In this document: positions 26,940 to 36,492 of the stretch, piece after piece
Numbering within the stretch: position 1 is the stretch's first letter
How the letters are laid out: every line of letters starts with the position of its first letter
From: Hyphomicrobium_A sp963776675
GTDB lineage: Bacteria; Pseudomonadota; Alphaproteobacteria; Rhizobiales; Hyphomicrobiaceae
NCBI GenBank assembly: GCA_963776675.1
Contig: CAVZNR010000029.1
Coordinates: 1-64,000 of the forward strand
Direction: 5' to 3'
Length of the DNA: 64,000 bases
Position numbers and translations under genes: made by a program
The notes under the pieces: generated by a model
Databases searched by the model: none
Seen by the model: only the letters and a program-made list of their open reading frames with translations
Told to the model about the DNA's origin: nothing

Positions 26940-27956
26940 GTGCATCCAGCTCGAAGCCTGCAGCCGAGCGAGGCCCCACCGTTGCCCCAAGCCCGTCCCC
27001 AAAGCCCGGATCTGCCGCTCGGCGCCGACCTCGACCGCGCCGTGGCCGGCTGGCTCGCCCATCTCCGGCACGAGCGTGCCGCCGCCGAAAAGACGCTCGA
27101 AGCCTATGCGCGCGACGTGCGCCAGTTCCTCGACTTCCTCGCGCACCATCTCGGGCACACGCCCTGCCTTGCCGATCTCGGCCGCATCGAAGCCAAAACC
27201 GTGCGCGCCTTCCTGGCCGCGCGGCGGCGTTCCGGTGCCGTCAGCCGCTCGCTCGCGCGCACGCTGTCGGCGCTACGCCAGCTGTTCCGCTGGCTGGAGG
27301 CGCAGGAGCTCACCGCCAACCGCGCCGTCTTGCAGATCGCCAGCCCCAAGATCCCGCACTCGGTGCCCAAGCCGCTGACCGTGGACAAGGCGGCGGGCGT
27401 CGTCGATGCCGGCCCGGCCGCCGACCTCGACTGGATCCAGGCGCGCGATACCGCGGTGCTGCTGCTGCTCTACGGCTCGGGCCTGCGCATCGCGGAAGCC
27501 GTGGGCCTGTCGGCCAAGAACGCGCCGACGGGGACGCGCGACGTGCTGCGCATCAAGGGCAAAGGCGGCAAGGAGCGCGTGGTGCCGGTTCTGCCGCTGG
27601 TGCGCGCGAGCGTCGAGCGCTACGTGGCGCTATGCCCCTATCCGCTCGAACCCGACGAGGCGCTGTTCCGCGGCGCCAAGGGCGGGCCGCTCTCGCCCCG
27701 TATCATCCAGCTCGCGATGGAGCGGCTGCGTGCCGGCCTCGGATTGCCGGCGACCGCGACCCCGCACGCCCTGCGCCACTCGTTCGCGACCCACCTTTTG
27801 TCGGCCGGAGCCGACCTGCGCCAGATCCAGGAGCTGCTGGGCCACGCCTCCCTTTCGACCACCCAGGCCTACACGGAAGTGGACCGGGAGCGGCTGCTCG
27901 CCGTTTATGACGCAGCCCACCCCAGATCAGGAAATCCCGATAATTCAACGCGTTAG
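26940..27956 (+). CDS. xerC: Tyrosine recombinase XerC
   Basis: A 338-residue site-specific recombinase, probably the XerC partner that resolves chromosome dimers at dif. The N-terminal SAM-like domain covers about residues 35-130. The catalytic set is visible: Arg in YGSGLRIAEAVGL, Lys in IKGKGGKERVVP, His-x-x-Arg in PHALRHSFATHLL, the second His in LLGHASLSTTQAY, and Tyr in AYTEVDRERLL. The start is a GTG at 26940. No IS ends, att duplication or integrase-like target are near, so I read it as the housekeeping enzyme. Confidence 0.9.
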   Translation: MHPARSLQPSEAPPLPQARPQSPDLPLGADLDRAVAGWLAHLRHERAAAEKTLEAYARDVRQFLDFLAHHLGHTPCLADLGRIEAKTVRAFLAARRRSGAVSRSLARTLSALRQLFRWLEAQELTANRAVLQIASPKIPHSVPKPLTVDKAAGVVDAGPAADLDWIQARDTAVLLLLYGSGLRIAEAVGLSAKNAPTGTRDVLRIKGKGGKERVVPVLPLVRASVERYVALCPYPLEPDEALFRGAKGGPLSPRIIQLAMERLRAGLGLPATATPHALRHSFATHLLSAGADLRQIQELLGHASLSTTQAYTEVDRERLLAVYDAAHPRSGNPDNSTR

Positions 27957-28058
27957 CCAAAACCCGGAAACCTTGACGTAATTTTGCCCCTTTTTTTCGC
28001 GCCTTGCGCGTGGTGAGTGTGCCTCTCATCCAGTCACATCCGGGGTCCAGGGGTCCGC

Positions 28059-29102
28059 ATGACGTTTCGTCCGGCCTTACATCTGGTTGCAGCTACTCTC
28101 TCGCTTGCCGCTCTGCTCGGGGCCACGTGCGCCCGCGCTGAGGACAAGGCGGAGAAGCCGAAGCCGTCGGCCGAGGTCTGCAAGGGCGTCGACATGCTCG
28201 CCGAGACGCAGGCGAGAGATCCTGACCTCTACCGCCGCATCATGGCGCAGGCCCAGGCCACCGAGAATGCCGACGCGCTGCTGTGGAAGATCGAGCGCGA
28301 CGGGCGCCCCGCCTCCTATCTCTTCGGCACCGTGCATCTGACCGACGACCGCGTCACGCAGCTGTCGCCGGCGGTCGAGACGGCGCTCGGCGAAGCCAAG
28401 ACCATCGCGCTCGAAGTCTCGGATCTGTCCGACAAGGCCACCACCTCGGTGATCGCCAAGTCGGCGCCGCTCGTCATGTTCACCGACGGGCAGCGCCTCG
28501 ACAAGCTGCTGTCCTCGAGCGAGTACGAGACGGTCAAGGCCATCATCACGCGGTCGGGCATGCCGGCCGATCTCGCCGCCCTGTTCAAGCCATGGATCGT
28601 CACCATGATCCTCTCGGTGTCGGACTGCGAGCGCGCCAAGGTGCAGGAAGGCGCCCGCGTGCTCGACATGAAGATCGCCGAGATCGGCACCCAGCGCGGC
28701 CTCAAGGTGGTGGGTCTGGAGACCATCCCCGAGCAGCTGCAGGCGCTCGCCTCCGTGCCGCAGTCCGAGCAGCTCAAGACGCTGCGCACGAGCCTGAAAT
28801 TCGCCGACCGCACCAACGACATGATGGAGACGCTGGTGCAGCTCTACCTGCACCGCAAGATCGCCGCGGCCATGCCCTTCCAGATCGCACTGGCGCGCCA
28901 GGTCGGCATCGGCGACGACGCGTTCGCCGGCTTCCAGCAGAAGCTGCTGGTCGACCGCAACGTCAAGATGGCGAAATCGGCCGAGCCGTTGCTCGAGGAC
29001 GGCGGCGTGTTCATCGCAGTCGGCGCCCTCCACGTCGTCGGCAAGAAGGGCCTCGTCGCGCTGCTGCGCGAGGCGGGCTACACCGTCACCGCCATCGAGT
29101 AG
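28059..29102 (+). CDS. TraB/GumN family protein, exported
   Basis: A 347-residue protein with a clear signal peptide (LHLVAATLSLAALLGATCAR, cleaved near ARA). The TraB/GumN fold shows its two conserved GxxH motifs, FGTVHLTD near residue 85 and VGALHVVGKKGL near residue 325. The fold is related to metalloproteases such as Tiki, but enzymatic activity in the bacterial members is not proven. I start at ATG 28059; the frame is open from 28017. Confidence 0.88.
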   Translation: MTFRPALHLVAATLSLAALLGATCARAEDKAEKPKPSAEVCKGVDMLAETQARDPDLYRRIMAQAQATENADALLWKIERDGRPASYLFGTVHLTDDRVTQLSPAVETALGEAKTIALEVSDLSDKATTSVIAKSAPLVMFTDGQRLDKLLSSSEYETVKAIITRSGMPADLAALFKPWIVTMILSVSDCERAKVQEGARVLDMKIAEIGTQRGLKVVGLETIPEQLQALASVPQSEQLKTLRTSLKFADRTNDMMETLVQLYLHRKIAAAMPFQIALARQVGIGDDAFAGFQQKLLVDRNVKMAKSAEPLLEDGGVFIAVGALHVVGKKGLVALLREAGYTVTAIE

Positions 29103-29132
29103 CCTCTCAGCTCCACGCTAGCGATCATCCCC

Positions 29133-30533
29133 TCACATGTGAATGGCGCGCTTGTCGACGGCCATGGCGGCTTCCTTGACCGCCTCGGTCAGCGTGGGGT
29201 GCGCGTGGCAGGTGCGCGCCAGGTCCTCCGCCGACCCGCCGAACTCCATGAGCACGGCCGCCTCCGCGATCATCTCGCTGGCCTGCGCGGCGATGATGTG
29301 CACGCCGAGCACGCGATCGGTCTCGGCATCGGCGAGGATCTTCACGAAGCCGTCGGTCTGCTTGTTGGCCTTGGCGCGGCCGTTGGCGGTGAAGGGGAAC
29401 TTGCCGGCGCGGTAGGCGATGCCGGCGGCCTTCAGTTCCTCCTCCGTCTTGCCGACGCTCGCGACCTCCGGGAACGTGTAGACCACGTTGGGGATCACAT
29501 CGTAGTTCACGTGCCCCGCCTGGCCGGCGAGGATCTCGGCCACCGCGACGCCTTCGTCCTCGGCCTTGTGCGCCAGCATCGGCCCGGCGATCACGTCGCC
29601 GATGGCGTAGATGCCGGCAACGCTGGTCTGGAAGTGGTCGTCCACGACGATGCGCCCGCGGTTGTCGAGCGCCACGCCGGCATCGCCGAGCCCCAGGTTC
29701 GCCGTATGCGGCACGCGGCCGATGGCCACCAGCACCACGTCGGTATCGAGCGTCTCCGCCTTGCCGCCGGCGGCCGGCTCGATCGACACCTTGCGCGCAG
29801 CGCCCGCCTTGTCGATTGCGGTGACCTTGTGCCCGAGCTTGAAGGTCATGCCCTGCTTGGCCAGGATCTTCTGCATCTGGCGCGCGACCTCGTTGTCGAG
29901 CCCCGGCAGGATGCGATCCAGATACTCCACGACCGTGACGGTCGCGCCCAGACGCCGCCACACCGACCCCAGCTCCAGTCCGATCACGCCGGCGCCGACG
30001 ACCAGGAGCCGCTTGGGCACCTTCGACAGCTCCAGCGCACCCGTCGAGGAGACGATCGTCTTCTCGTCGATCTCGATACCCGGCAGCTGCGCCACGTCGG
30101 AGCCGGTGGCGATCACCACCGACTTGGCCTCCAGCGGCTGCTTCTCGCCGTTGATGAAGGTGACCTCGACCTTGCCCGACCCCACGATGCGCGCCGTACC
30201 GTGGAAGTGGTCGACCTTGTTCTTGCGCAACAGGAACGCCACGCCGTCGACGTTGCCCTTCACGCCCTCGGCCTTGAAGGCCATCATCTTCTTGAGGTCG
30301 AGCTTCGGCGTGACCTCGATGCCCATGTCGCCCAGGGCATGGTTGGCCTCCTCGAAGAGCTCGGACGCGTGCAGCAGCGACTTGGAGGGAATGCAGCCGA
30401 CGTTGAGGCAGGTGCCCCCGTGCGTCGCCCGCTTTTCCACCACGGCAACCTTGAGCCCCAGCTGGCTGGCACGAATGGCGCACACGTAGCCGCCGGGGCC
30501 CGTGCCGATGACGATCAGATCGTAAGAGCTCAA
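29133..30533 (-). CDS. lpdA: Dihydrolipoyl dehydrogenase (E3)
   Basis: The FAD-dependent E3 subunit that reoxidises lipoyl groups, here presumably of 2-oxoglutarate dehydrogenase. It has the FAD motif YDLIVIGTGPGGYVCAIRA, the redox disulfide GGTCLNVGCIPSK, the NAD-binding GAGVIGLELGSVWRRLG and the C-terminal HAHPTLTEA with the catalytic His. I chose the TTG at 30533, which follows a GTGAGGA site and gives 466 residues. An ATG at 30584 in the same frame would overlap the VOC gene upstream and add residues that are not conserved. Confidence 0.95.
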   Translation of the reverse strand: MSSYDLIVIGTGPGGYVCAIRASQLGLKVAVVEKRATHGGTCLNVGCIPSKSLLHASELFEEANHALGDMGIEVTPKLDLKKMMAFKAEGVKGNVDGVAFLLRKNKVDHFHGTARIVGSGKVEVTFINGEKQPLEAKSVVIATGSDVAQLPGIEIDEKTIVSSTGALELSKVPKRLLVVGAGVIGLELGSVWRRLGATVTVVEYLDRILPGLDNEVARQMQKILAKQGMTFKLGHKVTAIDKAGAARKVSIEPAAGGKAETLDTDVVLVAIGRVPHTANLGLGDAGVALDNRGRIVVDDHFQTSVAGIYAIGDVIAGPMLAHKAEDEGVAVAEILAGQAGHVNYDVIPNVVYTFPEVASVGKTEEELKAAGIAYRAGKFPFTANGRAKANKQTDGFVKILADAETDRVLGVHIIAAQASEMIAEAAVLMEFGGSAEDLARTCHAHPTLTEAVKEAAMAVDKRAIHM

Positions 30534-30543
30534 GTTGCGGTCC

Positions 30544-30972
30544 TCACGGATTGAGCGGAAGCGGCGCGCCGAACGCCCAGACATAGCCGAAGGGGTCCTT
30601 CACGCGCCCGTAGCGCATGACCCAGAAGGTGTCGGTCGCCGCCATCGTCACGGTGGCGCCGGCGCCCTGGGCCCGCGCGATGGCTCCGTCGACTTCCAGC
30701 GGTGTCGTCAGGTTGACCTGGATGGCAATGCTGGCCATCCCCTCGGCGGCGCGCGGAGCCACGTCCTTGATGTAGTCAGGAAAGAAATCCGACAGCATGA
30801 AATGGCCGCCGAACGCCTTCAGAGCGGCGTGCTGGACCTTCTGCTTGTCCTCGGTCAGCTCTTGGTACACGACCTCCGCCCCGAACGCCTTTTTGTAAAA
30901 ATCGATGGCTTCGAGGCCTTTGCTCACCGTGAGGTAAACCTCGATCGCCGCAGAATTTCCGTTTTCAGCCAT
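30544..30972 (-). CDS. VOC family protein (PhnB-like)
   Basis: A 142-residue vicinal-oxygen-chelate protein of the PhnB-like type: YLTVSKGLEAIDFYKKAFGA at the start and RVKDPFGYVWAFGAPLPLNP at the end. Members bind a metal in a paired beta-alpha-beta-beta-beta fold and include glyoxalases, dioxygenases and resistance proteins; the substrate is unknown. It sits between sucB and lpdA on the same strand, with 29 and 10 bases on each side, so it is likely co-transcribed with the 2-oxoglutarate dehydrogenase genes. Confidence 0.85.
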   Translation of the reverse strand: MAENGNSAAIEVYLTVSKGLEAIDFYKKAFGAEVVYQELTEDKQKVQHAALKAFGGHFMLSDFFPDYIKDVAPRAAEGMASIAIQVNLTTPLEVDGAIARAQGAGATVTMAATDTFWVMRYGRVKDPFGYVWAFGAPLPLNP

Positions 30973-31001
30973 ACTGGAACTCCCCCCAAGCCGTTGAGGC
31001 C

Positions 31002-32312
31002 TTAGAGCTCCAGAATAAACCGTTGCGGCTCCTCAAGACACTCTTTCACGCGCACGAGGAAGGCGACCGCCTCCTTGCCGTCCACGATGCGGTGATCGTA
31101 GCTCAGGGCGAGGTACATCATGGGCCGCGCCACCACCTGGCCGTCGCGCACCACCGCGCGCTCCTCGATGCGGTGCATGCCGAGAATGCCCGACTGGGGC
31201 GCGTTGAGGATGGGCGTGGACATCAGCGAGCCGTAGACGCCGCCGTTGGTGATGGTGAAGGTGCCGCCCTGCATCTCCTCGATGCCGAGCTTGCCCTCGC
31301 GGGCCCGCTTGCCGACATCGGTAATGTAAGCCTCGATTTCCGCAAGATTCATGCGGTCGGCTTCGCGCACCACCGGCACCACCAGCCCGCGCTCGGTGCC
31401 GACGGCGACGCCGATGTGGTAATAGTTCTTGTAGATGATCTCGTCGCCGTCGATCTCGGCGTTGACGGAGGGGATTTCCTTCAGGGCCTGCAGACAGGCC
31501 TTCACGAAGAAGCCCATGAAGCCGAGCTTCACGCCGTGGCGCTTCTCGAACAGCTCCTTGTACTCGGAGCGCAGCTTCATCACCGCGCCCATGTCGACGT
31601 CGTTGAACGTCGTCAGCATCGCCGCGGTGTTCTGTGCGTCCTTCAGCCGCTGAGCAATCGTCTGGCGCAGCCGCGACATGCGGACGCGCTGCTCGCGCGC
31701 CGCGTCGTTGGCGGCCGACGGCAGCCGCAGGTGCTGCACGGGAACCGGCATCGACGCCGACGCCGCCTGCACCTCGCGCGACTGCGGCTTGGCCGCGGGA
31801 GCCGCCTGCGGCTCCGGCTTGGCGCGGGCCGCCGCGACATCCTCCTTGAGGACCTGTCCGCGCCGGCCTGAGCCTTCGACCGAGCCTGCATCGATACCGG
31901 CCTCGGCGAGCTGTTTGCGCGCGGCCGGGCTCGGCGGCATTTCGCCCTTAGCCTTGGTGGGCGCAGGCGCCGCCGCCTTGGCGGCCGCAGCCTTGGGTGC
32001 GGCTTGCGGCGGGGGCGCGGCCTTCTCGGCAGCGGCAGGCTTGGCGGCCGGTGCCGCGGCCTTGGCCGCGCCGGCGCCGTTGCTGATGGCGGCCAGCACC
32101 GCACCAACCGCCACCGTCGTGCCTTCCGTGGCCTTGATCTCTCCCAGCACGCCGGCGATCGGCGCCGGCACCTCGACGGTGACCTTGTCGGTTTCGAGCT
32201 CGACCAGCGGCTCGTCGACGGAGACGGCGTCGCCCGCGCTCTTGAACCACTTGCCGACGATCGCCTCGGTCACGCTCTCGCCCAGCGTCGGCACGCGAAT
32301 CTCGGTCGTCAT
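31002..32312 (-). CDS. sucB: 2-oxoglutarate dehydrogenase E2, dihydrolipoyl succinyltransferase
   Basis: The succinyltransferase core of the 2-oxoglutarate dehydrogenase complex, 436 residues. It has an N-terminal lipoyl domain with the lipoylated lysine in ETDKVTVEVPAP, then a long Ala/Pro/Lys linker. An E3-binding domain follows (PSPAARKQLAEAGIDAGSVE, then SGRRGQVLKEDV). The catalytic domain ends with the LSYDHRIVDGKEAV active-site His and Asp. ATG 32312 follows AGGACGAG. It lies 81 bases after the sucA stop on the same strand. Confidence 0.97.
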   Translation of the reverse strand: MTTEIRVPTLGESVTEAIVGKWFKSAGDAVSVDEPLVELETDKVTVEVPAPIAGVLGEIKATEGTTVAVGAVLAAISNGAGAAKAAAPAAKPAAAEKAAPPPQAAPKAAAAKAAAPAPTKAKGEMPPSPAARKQLAEAGIDAGSVEGSGRRGQVLKEDVAAARAKPEPQAAPAAKPQSREVQAASASMPVPVQHLRLPSAANDAAREQRVRMSRLRQTIAQRLKDAQNTAAMLTTFNDVDMGAVMKLRSEYKELFEKRHGVKLGFMGFFVKACLQALKEIPSVNAEIDGDEIIYKNYYHIGVAVGTERGLVVPVVREADRMNLAEIEAYITDVGKRAREGKLGIEEMQGGTFTITNGGVYGSLMSTPILNAPQSGILGMHRIEERAVVRDGQVVARPMMYLALSYDHRIVDGKEAVAFLVRVKECLEEPQRFILEL

Positions 32313-32393
32313 CTCGTCCTCACCTCGCCGCAAAAAAACTTAGACCCGATCCCGAATGCACGCCCACGGCGCCTCGGAACTGCCGGGCCCCGC

Positions 32394-35372
32394 TCATGCA
32401 TCCGCTCCACCCGTGAGCGCTTGGGTCGTCAGGGACTTCTGCTCGTGCATATGCTTCGACATGAGCCCGGTCGCCGTGGCCGCGGAGGCAGGCCGGCCGG
32501 CATACATGGGGCGCCGGTGCTTGGCCTCGATACGCTCCAGCACCCATTCGATGTTGGGCTCGATGAAGCTCCAGGCGCCCATGTTCTTGGGCTCCTCCTG
32601 GCACCATACGATTTCCGCCTGCTTGAAGCGTCCGAGCTCGTGCATCAGGGCGCGGGCGGGGAACGGGTAGAGCTGCTCCACGCGCAGGATGTAGACATCG
32701 TCGATGCCGGCCGCCTCGCGCGCCTCGTAGATGTCGTAGTAGACCTTGCCCGAGCACAGCACCACGCGCTTGATCTTCTTGTCCGGCTTGAGCTTGATCT
32801 GCTGTCCCGGACGGTGCTCGGCGTCGTCCCAAAGCACACGATGAAAGGTGGTGTTGGCACCCATCTCCTCGAGGTTCGAGATCACGCGCTTGTGGCGCAG
32901 CAGAGACTTCGGCGTCATCAGGATGAGCGGCTTGCGGAACGTGCGGTGCAGCTGGCGGCGCAGGATGTGGAAATAGTTGGCGGGCGTGGTGCAGTTCGCC
33001 ACCTGCCAGTTGTCCTCCGCGCACAGCTGCAGGAAGCGCTCGAGCCGCGCCGAGGAATGCTCCGGCCCCTGGCCCTCGTAGCCGTGCGGCAGCAGGCAGA
33101 CGAGGCCCGACATCCTCAGCCACTTGCGCTCGCCCGAGGAGATGAACTGGTCGAAGACGACCTGCGCACCGTTGGCGAAGTCGCCGAACTGTGCCTCCCA
33201 CATGGTGAGCGCCTTGGGCTCGGCCAGCGAGTAGCCGTACTCGAAGCCGAGCACGGCCTCCTCCGACAGCATCGAGTTGATGACCTCGAAGTTCGCCTGG
33301 TCGTTGGCGACGTGGCGCAACGGCGTCCAGCGGCGCTCCGACTCCTGGTCGATCAGCACCGAGTGGCGTTGGGAGAACGTGCCGCGCTCGGAGTCCTGGC
33401 CCGACAGCCGCACCGGAAAGCCCTCGGTCACAAGCGAGCCGAAAGCGAGGTGCTCGGCCATCGCCCAATCGATGCCCTCGCCCGTCTCGATCATCTGGCG
33501 CCGCCGCTCGAGCAGGCGTTGCACGGCCTTGTGGACGTGGAAATCGGGCGGAACGCTGGTGAGGCGCCGGCCGATGGTCTTGAGCTTGTCGATGTCGACG
33601 CCGGTCACGCCGCGGCGCTCGTCGTCGCCCGCGTGCCCCATTCCCGACCAGCGGCCGTCGAGCCAGTCGGCCTTGTTGGGCTTGTAGGCGTCGGCCGTGG
33701 CGAACTCTTCCTCGAGCTGGCTGCGGAAACCGCTCCTGATGCGCTCGAAGTCCTCCGGCGAGACCACGTTCTCCTCGGCGAGGCGCTTGGCGTAGACGTC
33801 GATCACGGTCGGATGCGACTTGATCGCCTTGTACATCAGAGGCTGCGTGAACATCGGCTCGTCGGCCTCGTTGTGGCCGTAGCGCCGATAGCAGAACATG
33901 TCGATGACGACCGGCTTCTGGAATTTCTGGCGGAACTCGGTGGCGATCTTGGCGACGTGGACGACGGCTTCCGGGTCGTCGCCGTTCACGTGGAAGATCG
34001 GCGCCTCGATCATGCGCGCCACGTCCGAGCAGTAGGGCGAGGAGCGCGAATAGCGCGGGTTGGTCGTAAAGCCGATCTGGTTGTTGATGATGAAGTGGAT
34101 CGACCCGCCGGTGCGGTGGCCCTTGAGCCCCGAAAGACCGAAGCACTCCGCCACCACGCCCTGGCCCGCGAATGCCGCATCGCCGTGCAGCAAGAGCGGC
34201 ATCACCGGGGTGCGCTCGCCCGGGGCGCATCCGCGCTGATCCTGCTTGGCGCGCACCTTGCCCAGCACCACGGGATCGACGATCTCCAGGTGCGAGGGAT
34301 TGGCGGTCAGCGACAGATGCACGTTGTTGCCGTCGAAGGCGCGGTCGGAGGAGGCGCCCAGGTGATATTTGACGTCGCCCGAGCCCTCGACCTCGTCGGG
34401 CTTCCACGAGCCGCCCTTGAACTCGTTGAAGATCGCCCGGTAGGGCTTCGCCATCACGTTGGCGAGCACGTTGAGGCGCCCGCGGTGCGCCATGCCGATG
34501 ATGATCTCTTTGACGCCGAGCTGGCCGCCGCGCTTGATGATCTGCTCCAGCGCCGGAACGATGGCCTCAGCCCCATCGATGCCGAAGCGCTTGGTGCCGG
34601 TGTATTTGACGTCGCAGAACTTCTCGAAAGTCTCCGTCTCGACGAGCTTGGAGAGGATGGCGCGGCGCCCCTCGGGCGTGAAGCGGATGTCCTTCTCCTC
34701 GCCCTCGATGCGATCCTGGATCCAGGCCTTCTGCGCCGGGCTCGTGATGTGCATGAACTGCACGCCGATGTGCCGGCAGTAGGTGCGGCGCACGATGCGC
34801 AGGATCTGCCGCATGGTGGCGGTGTCCATGCCGAGCACGCGGTCGATGAAGATGGGGCGGTCGAGGTCGGCCTCGGTGAAACCATACGTCTCAGGCTTGA
34901 GCTCGCGATGCACCTTGCGGTCGGCGAGGCCGAGCGGATCGAGGTCGGCGGCAAGGTGGCCCATCACGCGGTAGGCGCGGATCAGCATCAGCGCCCGGAT
35001 GGAGTCCTGCGTCGCGCGCAGCGAGGCGGCCGGCGACATCTCGAAGCCGAAGGATTGCGCCTTGGACTGCAGGCTGTCGCGCAGGCTGCGCTCGGTCGCG
35101 CCGTAGTCGCCGGTCAGGGCGGCGACCAGCTCGCCATTCGAGGCGCCGTTGGCCTCGATCTCGGGAAAGCGCGTGCCCCAGGTCGGCCCGCGCGCTTCCG
35201 CGCGCCCGGGCTCGTGGTCCTCATTCAGGCTTTCGAAGAAGTGCCGCCATTCATCGCTGACGGAGCCGGGGTTGCGCTCGTACTCCGACTGCATCTCCTC
35301 CACGTACGCCGCATTGGCGCCGCTGAGGAAGGACGTGCGCAGGAATCGTTCATTGAGGGGTTGGCGCGACAT
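32394..35372 (-). CDS. sucA: 2-oxoglutarate dehydrogenase E1
   Basis: The thiamin-diphosphate-dependent decarboxylase of the TCA-cycle complex, 992 residues. The N-terminal E2-binding segment (FLSGANAAYVEEMQSEYERN), the ThDP site region (HGDAAFAGQGVVAECFGLSG, INNQIGFTT) and the C-terminal domain (RVEQLYPFPARALMHEL, CQEEPKNMGAW) are complete. The order sucD, sucA, sucB, lpdA on one strand matches other Hyphomicrobiales. Confidence 0.97.
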   Translation of the reverse strand: MSRQPLNERFLRTSFLSGANAAYVEEMQSEYERNPGSVSDEWRHFFESLNEDHEPGRAEARGPTWGTRFPEIEANGASNGELVAALTGDYGATERSLRDSLQSKAQSFGFEMSPAASLRATQDSIRALMLIRAYRVMGHLAADLDPLGLADRKVHRELKPETYGFTEADLDRPIFIDRVLGMDTATMRQILRIVRRTYCRHIGVQFMHITSPAQKAWIQDRIEGEEKDIRFTPEGRRAILSKLVETETFEKFCDVKYTGTKRFGIDGAEAIVPALEQIIKRGGQLGVKEIIIGMAHRGRLNVLANVMAKPYRAIFNEFKGGSWKPDEVEGSGDVKYHLGASSDRAFDGNNVHLSLTANPSHLEIVDPVVLGKVRAKQDQRGCAPGERTPVMPLLLHGDAAFAGQGVVAECFGLSGLKGHRTGGSIHFIINNQIGFTTNPRYSRSSPYCSDVARMIEAPIFHVNGDDPEAVVHVAKIATEFRQKFQKPVVIDMFCYRRYGHNEADEPMFTQPLMYKAIKSHPTVIDVYAKRLAEENVVSPEDFERIRSGFRSQLEEEFATADAYKPNKADWLDGRWSGMGHAGDDERRGVTGVDIDKLKTIGRRLTSVPPDFHVHKAVQRLLERRRQMIETGEGIDWAMAEHLAFGSLVTEGFPVRLSGQDSERGTFSQRHSVLIDQESERRWTPLRHVANDQANFEVINSMLSEEAVLGFEYGYSLAEPKALTMWEAQFGDFANGAQVVFDQFISSGERKWLRMSGLVCLLPHGYEGQGPEHSSARLERFLQLCAEDNWQVANCTTPANYFHILRRQLHRTFRKPLILMTPKSLLRHKRVISNLEEMGANTTFHRVLWDDAEHRPGQQIKLKPDKKIKRVVLCSGKVYYDIYEAREAAGIDDVYILRVEQLYPFPARALMHELGRFKQAEIVWCQEEPKNMGAWSFIEPNIEWVLERIEAKHRRPMYAGRPASAATATGLMSKHMHEQKSLTTQALTGGADA

Positions 35373-35509
35373 GCAAAGGTCCGTTCAAAGCACATAATTG
35401 CTGCGGTGCGGACCTTCAAGAACCGGCTCAAATCGCGGGAGCCGAGCGCTCGCGAGGTCCAAGTGTGCAGCGCAGCATACGCCTCCTTGGCCGTTTTGGC
35501 ATGCTGAGA

Positions 35510-36409
35510 TTATCCTTTTAGGACATCCATCAGCGTCGTCCCCAGGGCAGCCGGGCTCGAGGCGATGGCAATTCCGGCCGAGCGCATGGCGTCCAGCTTG
35601 TCCTCCGCCTTGCCCTTGCCGCCGGAGATAATCGCGCCGGCATGCCCCATGCGCCGGCCCGGCGGCGCGGTGACACCGGCGATGAAGCCCGCCATCGGCT
35701 TGGAGCGGCCGCGTTTGGCCTCGGCCTTGATGAACTCGGCGGCATCCTCCTCGGCCGATCCGCCGATCTCACCGATCATGATGATGGATTTCGTCTCGGG
35801 GTCGGCGAGGAACAGCTCCAGCACGTCGATGAACTCGGTTCCCTTCACGGGATCGCCGCCGATGCCGACGGCCGTCGTCTGTCCGAGCCCCACGTCGGTG
35901 GTCTGCTTCACCGCCTCGTAGGTGAGCGTGCCCGAGCGCGACACGATGCCGACGGTGCCGGCCTTGAAGATGTTGCCCGGCATGATGCCGATCTTGCACT
36001 GATCGGGCGTCAGCACGCCGGGGCAGTTGGGGCCGATGAGCCGCGACTTGGAGCCGTCGAGCGCGCGCTTCACCTTGACCATGTCGAGCACCGGGATGCC
36101 CTCGGTGATGGCGACGATCAGGCCGATCCCGGCGTCGATCGCCTCGAGGATGGCGTCGGCGGCAAACGGCGGCGGCACGTAGATGGCGCTGGCGTCGGCC
36201 CCGGTCGCCTGCTTGGCCTCCAGCACGGTGTCGAACAGCGGCACCTTCGCGAGATCGGCGTCGGGGTGCTTCGAGCCGCCCTTGCCGGGCGTCACGCCGC
36301 CGACGATGGCGGTGCCGTACTCCTTCGCCTGCTTGGTGTGGAACGTGCCCTGACTGCCGGTGATGCCCTGGCAGATCACCTTGGTGGACTTGTCGACGAG
36401 AATGGCCAT
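35510..36409 (-). CDS. sucD: Succinyl-CoA synthetase alpha subunit
   Basis: The CoA-binding alpha subunit, 299 residues, that makes succinate and ATP or GTP from succinyl-CoA. CoA-binding features (GITGSQGTFHTKQAKEYGTA) and the phosphorylated His in GRRMGHAGAIISGGKGKAED are present. I place the start at ATG 36409 (MAILVDKSTKVICQG); the longer open frame to 36688 overlaps sucC and is not conserved. The end lies about 137 bases before sucA. Confidence 0.97.
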   Translation of the reverse strand: MAILVDKSTKVICQGITGSQGTFHTKQAKEYGTAIVGGVTPGKGGSKHPDADLAKVPLFDTVLEAKQATGADASAIYVPPPFAADAILEAIDAGIGLIVAITEGIPVLDMVKVKRALDGSKSRLIGPNCPGVLTPDQCKIGIMPGNIFKAGTVGIVSRSGTLTYEAVKQTTDVGLGQTTAVGIGGDPVKGTEFIDVLELFLADPETKSIIMIGEIGGSAEEDAAEFIKAEAKRGRSKPMAGFIAGVTAPPGRRMGHAGAIISGGKGKAEDKLDAMRSAGIAIASSPAALGTTLMDVLKG

Positions 36410-36492
36410 GGTGCCCCGCGCTACGCCTTTGCGCCCTAACTTAGATTCATTTGCTGCGCTGCAGCAAGGCCGACGATCGTCGGAGCGATCCG

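Noticed and set aside
26940..27956. Integrase of a genomic island
   Set aside because: The tyrosine recombinase has XerC-like length and all catalytic residues, lies among housekeeping genes, and no tRNA or duplicated end is nearby.
32004..35507. 1167-residue open frame on the plus strand
   Set aside because: It lies opposite sucA and the start of sucB, is rich in Arg, Leu, Val, Asp and His as expected for a shadow of GC-rich coding DNA, and shows no family motif.
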